The notes: a model not told the origin generated them from the letters alone. A stretch of DNA of 64,000 nt from Bacillus thuringiensis (GCF_001182785.1 NZ_CP012100.1:248001-312000); one strand, 5' to 3'; positions 46,324 to 53,558 are shown, counted from the stretch's first letter. Numbers and translations: made by a program.

Positions 46324-46421
46324 TATGACAAAAGGATTATTTTTTCAAATGTTTACTACTAATGATCAATAAATATCTTATAATTGTTATATACGAAATA
46401 TTTTGTTTAGGAGCAGATAAA

Positions 46422-46610
46422 ATGCCAGTTACACTAGAACTTATTCTTTTTATTCTTATAGCAATTAGTGCTGTTGGCTATTTGATAAAAGAATCTCAAA
46501 AAACTAAGAAAAGAACCCTTGGAATTTCACTAGAACTTTTAGTTCTTTTCTGGTCAATATGGAGAATATCGACTATCATAATCCAAATTTCGGAATATAA
46601 TCTCTTGTGA
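46422..46610 (+). CDS. Two-helix small membrane protein (62 aa)
   Basis: From the ATG at 46,422 (SD TAGGAG): MPVTLELILFILIAISAVGY, a charged loop KESQKTKKR, and a second helix. Same layout as the gene at 47,735 (helix, basic loop, helix), so the two are probably related. The AGCAGTTAGC-type terminator follows. Confidence 0.55.
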   Translation: MPVTLELILFILIAISAVGYLIKESQKTKKRTLGISLELLVLFWSIWRISTIIIQISEYNLL

Positions 46611-46678
46611 ATAAAACTAAATATTCTGTCAATACTTTATATTACATTAGATTTTCTCCTTATTCCCCCTTGGAGAAC

Positions 46679-46712
46679 CGAGCAGTTAGCTATTATAGCT
46701 TGCTGCCTTGTT
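46679..46712 (+). terminator. Terminator, cassette copy 3
   Basis: GAGCAGTTAGCTATTATAGC, then TTGCTGCCTTGTT. A degenerate member of the cassette seen at 9839 and 44,553. Confidence 0.5.
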
Positions 46713-46822
46713 ATGTAAAATAAAGCATGTATAAAAAGCTTTCTCAACACCCAATTAATGGAATTTAATTACCTTTTATGGTAATATATTGGTAATATAG
46801 TAAAAATCTATCGTTCCATTAA

Positions 46823-46849
46823 CAGGACCCGTCCCCCTAATCGGGTCCT
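46823..46849. other. G+C-rich hairpin
   Basis: AGGACCCG and CGGGTCCT around a 10-nt loop, no T-run. Unusual base composition for this A+T-rich region. Confidence 0.4.
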
Positions 46850-46918
46850 GCTAAATGTTCTCTATTAAAATGGTGTTTTGGTTCGACTATCGTCTTTACT
46901 TCCCCACGTCCTACAATT

Positions 46919-47014
46919 CAATATGTAATATTACATATTTGGTATATTTGGTATATTTGGTATATTTGGTATATTTGGTATATTTGGTATATAAAATTTA
47001 TAAACATGTAATAA
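46919..47014 (+). repeat. Palindrome plus six tandem 9-bp repeats
   Basis: ATATGTAATATTACATAT (46,921-46,938) is a perfect palindrome. Overlapping its end, ATATTTGGT is repeated six times without change (46,935-46,988). Then comes ACATGTAATAATT as in the element at 45,890. The repeat tract therefore lies between two shared promoter parts and changes their distance. Confidence 0.7.
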
Positions 47015-47060
47015 TTGCTCTATACAATGTTTATAATTATTATCGAAAGGAGAATACTAC

Positions 47061-47144
47061 ATGTCTTTCTTTTCGTGGTCTCCTCTTATTTTCTTAACAG
47101 TTGTTGCAATCATCATTTCTATTAAAAAGAATAAGAAACAATAG
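47061..47144 (+). CDS. Tiny membrane peptide (27 aa)
   Basis: MSFFSWSPLIFLTVVAIIIS and a basic tail IKKNKKQ. SD AAAGGAGA. One helix with a positively charged end, resembling small membrane peptides or type I toxin-like peptides; function not known. Confidence 0.55.
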   Translation: MSFFSWSPLIFLTVVAIIISIKKNKKQ

Positions 47145-47185
47145 CTTTAAATAGTTACAATTAGTTATTCTTAGGGGGTGTAGTT

Positions 47186-47290
47186 ATGTCATTTGCAGCA
47201 TGGAGTGCAATTTTTATGACTTTAATCGGAGCAATGTCAGGAGTAATATTTGGTACTATTTCTTCTAAAAGAAGTAAAAATATCAACTAA
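47186..47290 (+). CDS. Tiny membrane peptide (34 aa)
   Basis: MSFAAWSAIFMTLIGAMSGV, then a basic tail SSKRSKNIN. SD AGGGGGTG. It lies 40 bp after the 27-aa peptide gene with similar design, so the two likely form one unit. Confidence 0.55.
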   Translation: MSFAAWSAIFMTLIGAMSGVIFGTISSKRSKNIN

Positions 47291-47390
47291 AAACCTACTA
47301 ATAAAAATAAATTTTTATTTTAGTGACAGCTGATACAATCTTAATATTCCAGCTATCATTTTCTATTCAAATAACTATTTTTTCACTTTT

Positions 47391-47508
47391 TTGATACATT
47401 TATGAAACATTTATATGTTATCTTCAGTATGTTCTTTTCTTCTCATAACTTGTGTGAATTATACCCACACAAGAAGCTCTAGATCCCTAAATCTAGGGCT
47501 CCTTCGTT
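47391..47508 (+). ncRNA. Candidate small RNA, copy 2
   Basis: TTGATA and TATGTT with a 17-bp spacer give a good sigma-A promoter. About 50 nt later come CTTGTGTG/CACACAAG and then a hairpin AGCTCTAGAT, CCCTAA, ATCTAGGGCT followed by CCTTCGTTT. It aligns with 10,946-11,062 over promoter and terminator. Confidence 0.55.
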
Positions 47509-47617
47509 TAAATAAATATTTTTTCAATTCGATGTATAGACAACTATATATTAAAATGTTAAAATATTGTTGTGATTCCCGTTTGGTTTCACATACGACT
47601 TTTTTCTTCGGTTATGG

Positions 47618-47650
47618 GGTTCTTACGTAATAGTAAGAGCCATTTTTTTA
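47618..47650 (+). terminator. Terminator hairpin
   Basis: GGTTCTTAC, GTAATA, GTAAGAGCC, then ATTTTTTTAT. No gene is visible between 47,510 and this point, so it may end a short RNA. Confidence 0.7.
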
Positions 47651-47734
47651 TTCCAGCAAGTTTTTTGTTAAAAATTTACACACACGTACTTTTCGATATA
47701 TAATTAAATTATCAATATATTAGGATTGTTAAGT

Positions 47735-47899
47735 ATGTCAGGAACAATAATGTTTTTGTTATACATTTGTTTCGGAATGAGTGTCGTTTTTAGCTTAATA
47801 AGGGAATTTCGAAAACCACAGAAAAACCAGTTCTTAATTTTAGTTGATTCTTTAATTTTGCTAGGAGCTCTATCCCTAGTAAGCAGTATCTTCATCTAA
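47735..47899 (+). CDS. Two-helix small membrane protein (54 aa)
   Basis: MSGTIMFLLYICFGMSVVFS, a basic loop REFRKPQKNQ, and a second helix LVDSLILLGALSLV. Same plan as 46,422-46,610. The SD is weak (TTAGGAT). An unsupported frame with HGNPKCNVC overlaps on the other strand at 47,876-48,037. The gap to 48,204 shows only a terminator. Confidence 0.45.
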   Translation: MSGTIMFLLYICFGMSVVFSLIREFRKPQKNQFLILVDSLILLGALSLVSSIFI

Positions 47900-48147
47900 A
47901 TCAATAACCACGTAACTCGGTACTATTAAGATTTCTTTAACGCATACATTACATTTAGGATTTCCATGTGCAGAAATCCCTTTAATAATTTCAATTTCTA
48001 ATAAATCTATTTCTGTGTTATCAAATATTTCAATCACATGTAAAAGTTACGTAAAGATTGCTATGATTTAATTCTTCCACCCCAGAAACGTTATATAATG
48101 AAATTGCAAACATTAGGTTTTTACCTTTCTATACGACATAATTCTTT

Positions 48148-48173
48148 GCTAGGAGCAAATCCTAGCCTTTTTT
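48148..48173 (+). terminator. Terminator hairpin
   Basis: GCTAGGA, GCAAA, TCCTAGC, then CTTTTTT. Plus-strand polarity. Confidence 0.7.
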
Positions 48174-48204
48174 ATTTCACCCTCCGTTGATCCGAAGTCC
48201 AGAT

Positions 48205-48482
48205 TCCCTCTTTCAATTACATTAGCTTGCATGCTAGCCTCTTTAGGGAATTCAATGTAATCAACAAGTACACTAACCTTCCCTCTAAAACCACTATCCT
48301 CAGTTCCAAGAATCACGCGTCATACCACTACGCGGACGTACCTGCAATTCATATCCTGGTGGAATCTCCAAAGCTAATCCCATTTGTACAACCTTTGTTT
48401 GGCCCGGCCATATAATCGTGTCCTCTGCTGCTACAAGATCAAAACCAGCATCACCAGACTTTGCATATCTTGGTAACTCCAA
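48205..48482 (-). pseudogene. dUTPase (dut), internally deleted
   Basis: The frame from 48,482 reads LPRYAKSGDAGFDLVAAEDT, PGQTKVVQMGLALEIPPGYE and VRPRSGMTRD, that is dUTPase motifs 1 and 2. After MTRD the frame shifts to LGTEDSGFRGKVSVLVDYIE, motif 3. The residues between (normally KTKLRV and following) are missing, so an internal deletion changed the frame. Motifs 4-5 are also absent. Its upstream region is separated by the IS605-type element at 48,492-48,950. Confidence 0.85.
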
Positions 48483-48491
48483 ATCTTTTAT

Positions 48492-48950
48492 AGATTTTCC
48501 GAACGGGAAAGCCCACTACGGTGCGATAGCACCCACTTTAGGAGTGGGATGAGAGTGAGGTCAAATGCTGTACACAAATCAAACACCGCAGGTACGTTCT
48601 GTACATCAAGAATTTGAAATGGTATCATTTTCATAATAGACATGTAAAAGTCTCTAAAATAATCTTGTTCTCTGAAAACAGAATACATATGAGGTTGGAG
48701 TAAAAAATTCTTCTACTCCGTAAAATGTATTGAGTCGTCAAGCACAAGACGCTAAAACACATTTGAGAACTCACAATCTGACTCGTTTGGTAATAGAATG
48801 AGTGCCGTATCTGCTATATGCACTGGATACGGCGTGGTGATGGCACACCGCAATCTTGCACGTCAGCGATACTAGAAATAGACTTCGCCTTTGGTAGTAA
48901 GAATCCCACTGACGTTAGCTAGCTTGTGGCTTTAGCCGTGGGAGTGTCAA
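48492..48950 (+). mobile_element. Non-autonomous IS200/IS605-type element with structured interior
   Basis: The left end follows TTTTAT and has the imperfect stem CCCACT/AGTGGG (48,532-48,548). The right end has TCCCAC/GTGGGA (48,904-48,943) and finishes GTGTCAA, typical of IS605-type ends. Inside, GCCGTATC/GATACGGC and GTGGTG/CACACC stems lie before the right end. No TnpA or TnpB ORF is present. The insert sits between GGGAGGTAA (on the minus strand) and the dUTPase remnant. TTTAT is a known target motif of Bacillaceae TnpB elements. The interior resembles a TnpB guide (omega) RNA region, which I infer from position and folding only. Confidence 0.65.
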
Positions 48951-49015
48951 TTACCTCCCTTTGCTTTGATTAATAATTGAGTCACTTCGTAAACACCATG
49001 TTGTATTTCCATCAT
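48947..49015 (-). CDS. Short gene 3' end altered by the IS element (22 aa)
   Basis: MMEIQHGVYEVTQLLIKAKG then GN and a TGA taken from the right end of the IS605-type element. SD AAAGGAG. Removing the insert would end the frame at a nearby TAA. It may be a leader-type small phage gene. Confidence 0.4.
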   Translation of the reverse strand: MMEIQHGVYEVTQLLIKAKGGN

Positions 49016-49017
49016 TC

Positions 49018-49146
49018 TTAATACACTCCTTTAATTAGATTCCACAACTCTTGTTCAGTCATCTCATAAAGTTGTCGACCTGTCTTTTCCTCTTTATAAA
49101 TTCCTTTTTGTAGTAAAACATCGATATAGATTTGTTTCCTGTCCAT
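49018..49146 (-). CDS. Fur-regulated basic protein (FbpA)-like small protein (42 aa)
   Basis: MDRKQIYIDVLLQKGIYKEE, then GRQLYEMTEQELWNLI. The pattern K-G-[IV]-[YF]-K...R-x-L-Y-E-[ML]-[TS]-x-x-E-L matches the FbpA family. It has SD GGAGG and overlaps nothing. Common among small prophage genes of bacilli. Confidence 0.65.
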   Translation of the reverse strand: MDRKQIYIDVLLQKGIYKEEKTGRQLYEMTEQELWNLIKGVY

Positions 49147-49154
49147 GTTGCCTC

Positions 49155-49568
49155 CTAGCCGCTTTTCTTCTTAGGTCTCCTTATAGGTGTAGTTGCTGCC
49201 CTTTGTGGACTCCATCCTCCTTTTAATACTCTTTTACTAAATGTGCTATATGAAATACCGTTCTCTTCAGCTAAATTGACCATATCTTCCATTGTTGCTC
49301 TTAATTTCTTTACAGGCTTTTTTGCTGCTTCCTCTGGTGACATCCCTTTATAAACACGAGTTAAAAATGTCTTCTTTTTAACCCCATTTTCTAATGCTAT
49401 CCTTAACCACTTTTGTTCCCTAAATTGATATTTCCGAGGCGGTGTATTAATTGCCTTACTAACATCCCATCCCATTTGATACACCCTACGATATAACATG
49501 TTATAGCCAATGCCGTTCTTCTCGGCTGCTTGATAATCTTCCTTTTCTAGCCATTTATTTATCATCAT
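49155..49568 (-). CDS. Triple helical-repeat protein, probably DNA-binding (137 aa)
   Basis: Three tandem units of about 40 residues: AAEKNGIGYNMLYRRVYQMG, ALENGVKKKTFLTRVYKGM and LAEENGISYSTFSKRVLKGG, each ending in a Pro/basic stretch (NTPPRK, KKPVKK, TTPIRR). Each unit looks like a helix-turn-helix (short resolvase/homeo-type). The SD is GGAGGC. Probably a phage regulatory protein; not recognised as a named family. Confidence 0.65.
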   Translation of the reverse strand: MMINKWLEKEDYQAAEKNGIGYNMLYRRVYQMGWDVSKAINTPPRKYQFREQKWLRIALENGVKKKTFLTRVYKGMSPEEAAKKPVKKLRATMEDMVNLAEENGISYSTFSKRVLKGGWSPQRAATTPIRRPKKKSG

Positions 49569-49581
49569 GGCGCTATGCCTC

Positions 49582-49845
49582 CTAATCCAAATTCATAATC
49601 TCCTCTAAAGTTCTATCTGAAATATGGGTGGTAATGATTTGTATATTCCCGTATTTCTTTTTAGCCATTTCTATAGCTGCGCCCCCGGACTTCGCGTCAA
49701 ACCAACGGAGCTTCCATTTCTCGTCTTTATCGTAAAACTCTACTGAATACGTCATAATGCTATTACGTTTCAAAAACTTATCCGCTGTACTTGTTGCGGT
49801 ATAATCAAAACTTCCGACTACATCCTCTAGTGTTAGTTGTTTCAT
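49582..49845 (-). CDS. Phage-type hypothetical protein (87 aa)
   Basis: MKQLTLEDVVGSFDYTATST start; a basic and aromatic middle (YDKDEKWKLRWFDAKSGG). It overlaps the upstream gene by 4 bp (ATGA-type), so translation is coupled. Function unknown. Confidence 0.6.
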   Translation of the reverse strand: MKQLTLEDVVGSFDYTATSTADKFLKRNSIMTYSVEFYDKDEKWKLRWFDAKSGGAAIEMAKKKYGNIQIITTHISDRTLEEIMNLD

Positions 49846-50087
49846 GCTCCTAACCCCATTGGGCGCGATTTGATTTTGTTCTTATCTACCTGATCCATGA
49901 TTAATGCGGCGATTTCTAGTTGATGCCTTCCTAGCTCTTTTGCTATTTCGAGAATACCTTTATCCTCATCCCACATTTTTCTTAATTGAATCACTTCACT
50001 TTCATCAAACACTAAGTCTAATTCTTCTAAAGCGATATATAAGTTACGACGCAATTTCTTCATGTAACTTTCCTGTTGCAACGCCAT
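49842..50087 (-). CDS. Phage-type helix-turn-helix-like protein (81 aa)
   Basis: From the ATG at 50,087 (SD AAAAGGAGA). LVFDESEVIQLRKMWDEDKG, then ILEIAKELGRHQLEIAALIM, resembling a sigma-like helix-turn-helix. It shares a 44-bp overlap with the gene upstream and 4 bp with the one downstream, a tight phage operon. Confidence 0.6.
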   Translation of the reverse strand: MALQQESYMKKLRRNLYIALEELDLVFDESEVIQLRKMWDEDKGILEIAKELGRHQLEIAALIMDQVDKNKIKSRPMGLGA

Positions 50088-50307
50088 TATGTAATTCTCC
50101 TTTTCCAAATCCGTTCCAATTCGTGGCATCCCATTTCCCCTCCAGTTGTAATTGATGAATTTCCCTTAGCTCCGCCATAACGGCATGACGTCTTCTATCC
50201 ACTTCTTCAGGACTGAGATTCCCTGCTTCGCAAATACAAGGTGCAAATTGAAAGCATCCATTACCCATATCGTTTTTAATTACTCCCGTTCCGTTACATG
50301 CACACAT
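50044..50307 (-). CDS. Zinc-finger-like phage protein (87 aa)
   Basis: N-terminal CACNGTGVI and CICEAGNLS form a CxC...CxC cluster of DnaJ-like zinc-finger type, followed by a helical part (EEVDRRRHAVMAELREIHQL). SD AAGGGGGA. Common small phage gene; exact role unknown. Confidence 0.65.
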   Translation of the reverse strand: MCACNGTGVIKNDMGNGCFQFAPCICEAGNLSPEEVDRRRHAVMAELREIHQLQLEGKWDATNWNGFGKGELHNGVATGKLHEEIAS

Positions 50308-50756
50308 TTTAATTCCCCCTTTAAAAATGATAATGTCTTTCTTCTGTAATACTTTGTTTCTTTGAAAGTAATCGTTCTGAAGTTATTGAGAATCCGCGAT
50401 ACAATCCGTTCATAATACGCACCCTCTAAACACACTCCTGTAAGGCTTGTTGTAAATATAGTAGATTGAACCTTACTATTTTGTTTGATCTATTTTTAAC
50501 TTGTTGTAATTCCTTTTTATAAGTAACCCTTACTTCTCAAGTTTGTTTATTATCCTTCGTAATGTAGCAGAAGACCATAAAGGATAAAGGAAATTACTTA
50601 AGCCATTCATCGTAACTGTTATAGCCTTCATTGAAATACTTTAATATATTTACCAATAATGAACTTGTTGTAAAAATATCGCTTCATTTAATCCAATCGT
50701 TTTATTAATCCTAATAAAACGATTGACGGTTGTTAATGTATAAGTATTTTGCTCAT
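50308..50756. other. Intergenic region with repeats and a hairpin
   Basis: CTTGTTGTAA occurs three times (about 50,446, 50,502, 50,664). A perfect 14-bp hairpin CAATCGTTTTATTA/TAATAAAACGATTG with a 4-nt loop lies at 50,694-50,725. No gene is seen. Confidence 0.5.
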
Positions 50757-50978
50757 TTAGTTCACTTTCTTCATCCAACACTCATAACTCACATTGTCCT
50801 CCATGCCAGTAAACCGAACCTTTTCTCTCCCTCTGAACTTACCTTCATGATAAAAGGTTCTTTCTGCCCTATATATTCGTTTAATTGGCGTTACATAGTC
50901 ATAACCTCGTTTTTCTAAATCACGAACTGCTATTAACATCTCCTTCATAGACCCACGCCTTACAGGTATCTTAAACAT
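50757..50978 (-). CDS. Phage-type hypothetical protein (73 aa)
   Basis: From the ATG at 50,978: MFKIPVRRGSMKEMLIAVRD, a basic middle (RIYRAERTFYHEGKFRGREK), ending CWMKKVN. The start overlaps the stop of the DUF1071 pseudogene (ATGA). Function unknown; basic charge suits nucleic-acid contact. Confidence 0.6.
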   Translation of the reverse strand: MFKIPVRRGSMKEMLIAVRDLEKRGYDYVTPIKRIYRAERTFYHEGKFRGREKVRFTGMEDNVSYECWMKKVN

Positions 50979-51560
50979 CACGCATTCGCCCTTTCGCATA
51001 CTGCTATGTTGCCTTTAACCCACTTTGTTGATTTCTTAAGTACTTCTTCTGCTTGTTTTAATGTCAATTCGCCAATTTCTTTAATACTTAATTGTCCTTT
51101 AATCCTGTCTTCATCTACTTTTCGACGAGTAGCTAATTTTTTTATGTTTAATTTAATTGCACTAACTTGTTGAGCATTAATTATTTCCTCTTGGATTTCT
51201 AGTAAATCTTCACCCGCATAAATTTATAAACCTAATCCGTGAATTGCAATTGCTTTTACTAAGCACCGCTGGATACTCGTGTTAATGTCAAAGCTGTTAC
51301 GCTCTGCAATTGGCTTATTTTGATTGTTTAGTAGTGGGTGACTTTGACTTAGTGATTTTCTTGTACAGTTAATTCCCCCCCTACAAAGTAACCACAATCT
51401 GTTTTGAGGTAAGGCCCTCCATTAAATCGTTTTACTTCCCATATTGCTGTTGGATCTACTTTTTAACTGCCCATGATAAGTAGTTAAAACGCCCTTTCTT
51501 TTCAACATGTTCCGTGCAATCTATTTAAACTAATTTAGAAAAGTAGTTTTCAGTTGTCAT
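50978..51560 (-). pseudogene. DUF1071/Sak-type single-strand annealing protein, broken
   Basis: Fragments in shifting frames: from the ATG at 51,560 TENYFSKLV (TAA), IDCTEHVEKKGRFNYLSWA (TAG), then PTAIWEVKRFNGGPYLKTDC, IAERNSFDINTSIQRCLVKA and AIHGLGLYIYAGEDLLEIQE. The last frame runs intact to 50,978. Two stops and at least two frameshifts. The family anneals single strands in phage recombination. None of this shows as a long ORF, so it is easily overlooked. Confidence 0.75.
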
Positions 51561-51575
51561 ATGAATTTCCCCTTT

Positions 51576-51761
51576 TTAAAATGGTGCTATTTCCGTTTGT
51601 TTACTAGCTTCATAGACTTGCATAAGTGCTTGTAATCCATATTCGTAAGCTACAACCATTGATGCAGCGTTAGGCTCTTTGCTTTGCTTATATCGTTCAA
51701 CCAAATTCATTAAAATTTGAATTTCAGCTTCAATTTTGGTTTGTAGTCCCACCTTATTCAC
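51576..51761 (-). CDS. Phage-type hypothetical protein (61 aa)
   Basis: Helical (EAEIQILMNLVERYKQSKEP, then YEYGLQALMQVYEASKQ). Probable start GTG at 51,761 or 51,752, after GGTGAATAAGG. It overlaps the upstream gene by 8 bp. Not recognised. Confidence 0.5.
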   Translation of the reverse strand: MNKVGLQTKIEAEIQILMNLVERYKQSKEPNAASMVVAYEYGLQALMQVYEASKQTEIAPF

Positions 51762-51954
51762 CTGCCACTTTCTCTGTAGAATGAGACATTACATATTGCG
51801 TAATGCACTCTGTTTCTGCGTGTAAGTAATCACCACCAAAATCTAAGTAACTTTCACCGAAGTATATTTCTCCATTGCAACCTTCACATTCTTCAATAAA
51901 GTCTCTTGCTGATGAGTCATGATAATTACCGTAAGTAATTGGATTTTCAATCAT
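51754..51954 (-). CDS. Small Cys-containing phage protein (66 aa)
   Basis: FIEECEGCNGEIYFGESYLD with a CxxC, then HAETECITQYVMSH. It looks like a small zinc-ribbon protein. Strong SD AAGGAGGA. First gene of a phage early block on the minus strand. Confidence 0.6.
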   Translation of the reverse strand: MIENPITYGNYHDSSARDFIEECEGCNGEIYFGESYLDFGGDYLHAETECITQYVMSHSTEKVAGE

Positions 51955-51970
51955 ATTTCATTCCTCCTTA

Positions 51971-52060
51971 TTTACTGAGAGAAAACGTATGTTATAATAC
52001 ATGTAGCTAATTTTAGGGAATATTTTCTCTACAACGCTCGTTGCCATCGAGCGTTTTTTC
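51971..52060 (+). ncRNA. Candidate short RNA opposite the phage block
   Basis: TTTACT, 16 nt, TATAAT (51,993-51,998) lead after about 30 nt to AACGCTCG, TTGCCAT, CGAGCGTT plus TTTTC. It is divergent from the minus-strand phage genes. Confidence 0.45.
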
Positions 52061-52123
52061 ATTTTTAATAGATAACTACCTAACAATCTGTTAAAATTTA
52101 GTTACCGATATGTGTAACAACTG

Positions 52124-52149
52124 GCCTGTGCTTCTGTACGGGCTTTTTT
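52124..52149 (+). terminator. Terminator hairpin
   Basis: GCCTGTGC, TTCT, GTACGGGC (8 bp with G-U pairs), then TTTTTT. Second of three plus-strand terminators in a gene-poor stretch. Confidence 0.65.
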
Positions 52150-52452
52150 GATGCTTTCAGGCATCATAATACTCAGGAACCAGTCTATTAGGTAGGGCAC
52201 CCTATTAGATTACCGAATATTACGAAAAGCAAGAGCTTGTCGTATTCACTCTATAAAAACGCTATTACAAACATAATCCCTTTTGGCTCCTATGGATTAT
52301 CAACTTTTTTCATAATTTTTATCTTTGTTTTTTTATATTCATAATTTCGTAACATCTTTATATAATGTTTTAATAGATTTTATGTTAGACTTATAACATT
52401 CCAAGAAGTCCTTTACTTTTAGAATCGACAATTCTTCAATACCCTTAGTCTT

Positions 52453-52478
52453 GCCCTACATCCCCTGTAGGGCTTTTA
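52453..52478 (+). terminator. Terminator hairpin
   Basis: GCCCTACA, TCCCC, TGTAGGGC, then TTTTATC. No credible ORF lies between 52,150 and here. Confidence 0.65.
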
Positions 52479-52875
52479 TCATTAGCTAGGGTGGTTATAC
52501 CTCAACCTTATCTGTTCTGTTATGCACAACTCTAGTTCTTAAATTCCTTATGATCCACAAGATTTTCTTTTGTTCATATTCATCACGCTGCTGCTTATTC
52601 TTCATCTTGTTACCATCCCATTTTTTGTCCCAGACATCTATTCATTCGGTGTACCAGGTATTCCAATAAACATATTACTGACGATACTATTACCAGTGAT
52701 AATGTGCTTTCCTCCATCATTTACATCGCTGCCCTATCGATTTCTGGAATAATTCCGCGTTTCGTTAGTATTTCATGAATAAATCTGTACTCATTGTAAA
52801 CACTCCTCATAATTTTTTTAATAACAAAGCAAATCAACCATCTTCTCTGTTTTCTTAGAAATTTTTTTATAATAA

Positions 52876-52911
52876 AGAAAAGCTGATGGATAAAACCTCC
52901 ATCAGCTTTTC
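52876..52911. terminator. Bidirectional terminator
   Basis: AGAAAAGCTGATGGA and TCCATCAGCTTTTCT around a short loop. It ends the minus-strand gene at 52,929. The stretch 52,480-52,875 shows only weak frames. Confidence 0.7.
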
Positions 52912-52928
52912 TATTTCTTGCTATTCAA

Positions 52929-53123
52929 TTAGAAGCTAACTGTCGCTGCTTCCTCTCCTGAATTAATCATTCGTTGTTCAATCTTTCCTAGCAGTTCCTT
53001 TATCTTACTTGAATAAAGTTTAACTGCTTTCGTAGATTGAGCATTCTTAAGCTCTTCTGTCCATTCTGCTAAATCTTCCTTTTCTTGATCATCTAGATAA
53101 TCAAAAACTTCCTTTCGAGACAT
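52929..53123 (-). CDS. Small helical hypothetical protein (64 aa)
   Basis: From the ATG at 53,123 (SD GAGGTGAG): MSRKEVFDYLDDQEKEDLAE, a helix with many Lys and Glu residues, then KELLGKIEQRM. Accessory region gene of unknown role. Confidence 0.55.
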   Translation of the reverse strand: MSRKEVFDYLDDQEKEDLAEWTEELKNAQSTKAVKLYSSKIKELLGKIEQRMINSGEEAATVSF

Positions 53124-53216
53124 GGGGCTCACCTCAACTTAACTCTTTGTATTTGGCCGTTACATAACCAAATCTCCTCATCTCTCTATTTCTATTTATA
53201 ACAGATTACTCCTCTT

Positions 53217-53558
53217 TTATTCCTTATTCTTTTTTTCGAGTTCGGTCAATTTCTTTGAAATAGACTGAAGCTCGTCAGTTTTTACTTGTTCCGTCGCCAA
53301 ACGATTGTGCAGCAGAAAAGCTTGCCCTGAAATCCCAGCAAGAATACTCACCTTAAGAATATCCATCATTGTTTCAGGGTTAAACATTGCAACACCAACG
53401 AGTGAAGCAATACTGCCTACAAACATCTCTCCCAAGAAACCCGGGTGAAATGCAAGCTTGCTCTTACGAGGCAACAAAAACTTTTTGTTTGTGATGTAAT
53501 GACTAGCCAATCCTGAGACCATACCAGCCACAACTGACACAATTACTGTAACCAACAT
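53217..53558 (-). CDS. DUF4257-like membrane protein (113 aa)
   Basis: From the ATG at 53,558 (SD AAAGGGGTG): MLVTVIVSVVAGMVSGLASH, a second hydrophobic part (GEMFVGSIASLVGVAMF) and a third (ILKVSILAGISGQAFLL), then a coiled-coil tail (LQSISKKLTELEKKNKE). The family is frequent on B. cereus group phages and plasmids. Function unknown. Confidence 0.7.
   Translation of the reverse strand: MLVTVIVSVVAGMVSGLASHYITNKKFLLPRKSKLAFHPGFLGEMFVGSIASLVGVAMFNPETMMDILKVSILAGISGQAFLLHNRLATEQVKTDELQSISKKLTELEKKNKE

Noticed and set aside
45890..47014. ComK-type boxes in the shared promoter elements
   Set aside because: The AAAA-N5-TTTT pattern is absent; the palindrome is of another type.
46855..47097. 80-aa ORF with YLV repeats
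   Set aside because: It is only the translation of the 9-bp tandem repeat tract and has no ribosome site.
47876..48037. 53-codon minus-strand frame containing HGNPKCNVC
   Set aside because: Looks somewhat protein-like, but has only a GTG without SD and overlaps the better-supported gene at 47,735-47,899.
48488..48688. 66-aa minus-strand ORF
   Set aside because: It lies inside the IS605-type element, overlaps its stem-loops, and has no protein similarity I recognise.
52570..52752. 60-aa hydrophobic plus-strand ORF
   Set aside because: Starts with TTG without SD; the opposite strand also has weak frames. I could not decide that either is real.
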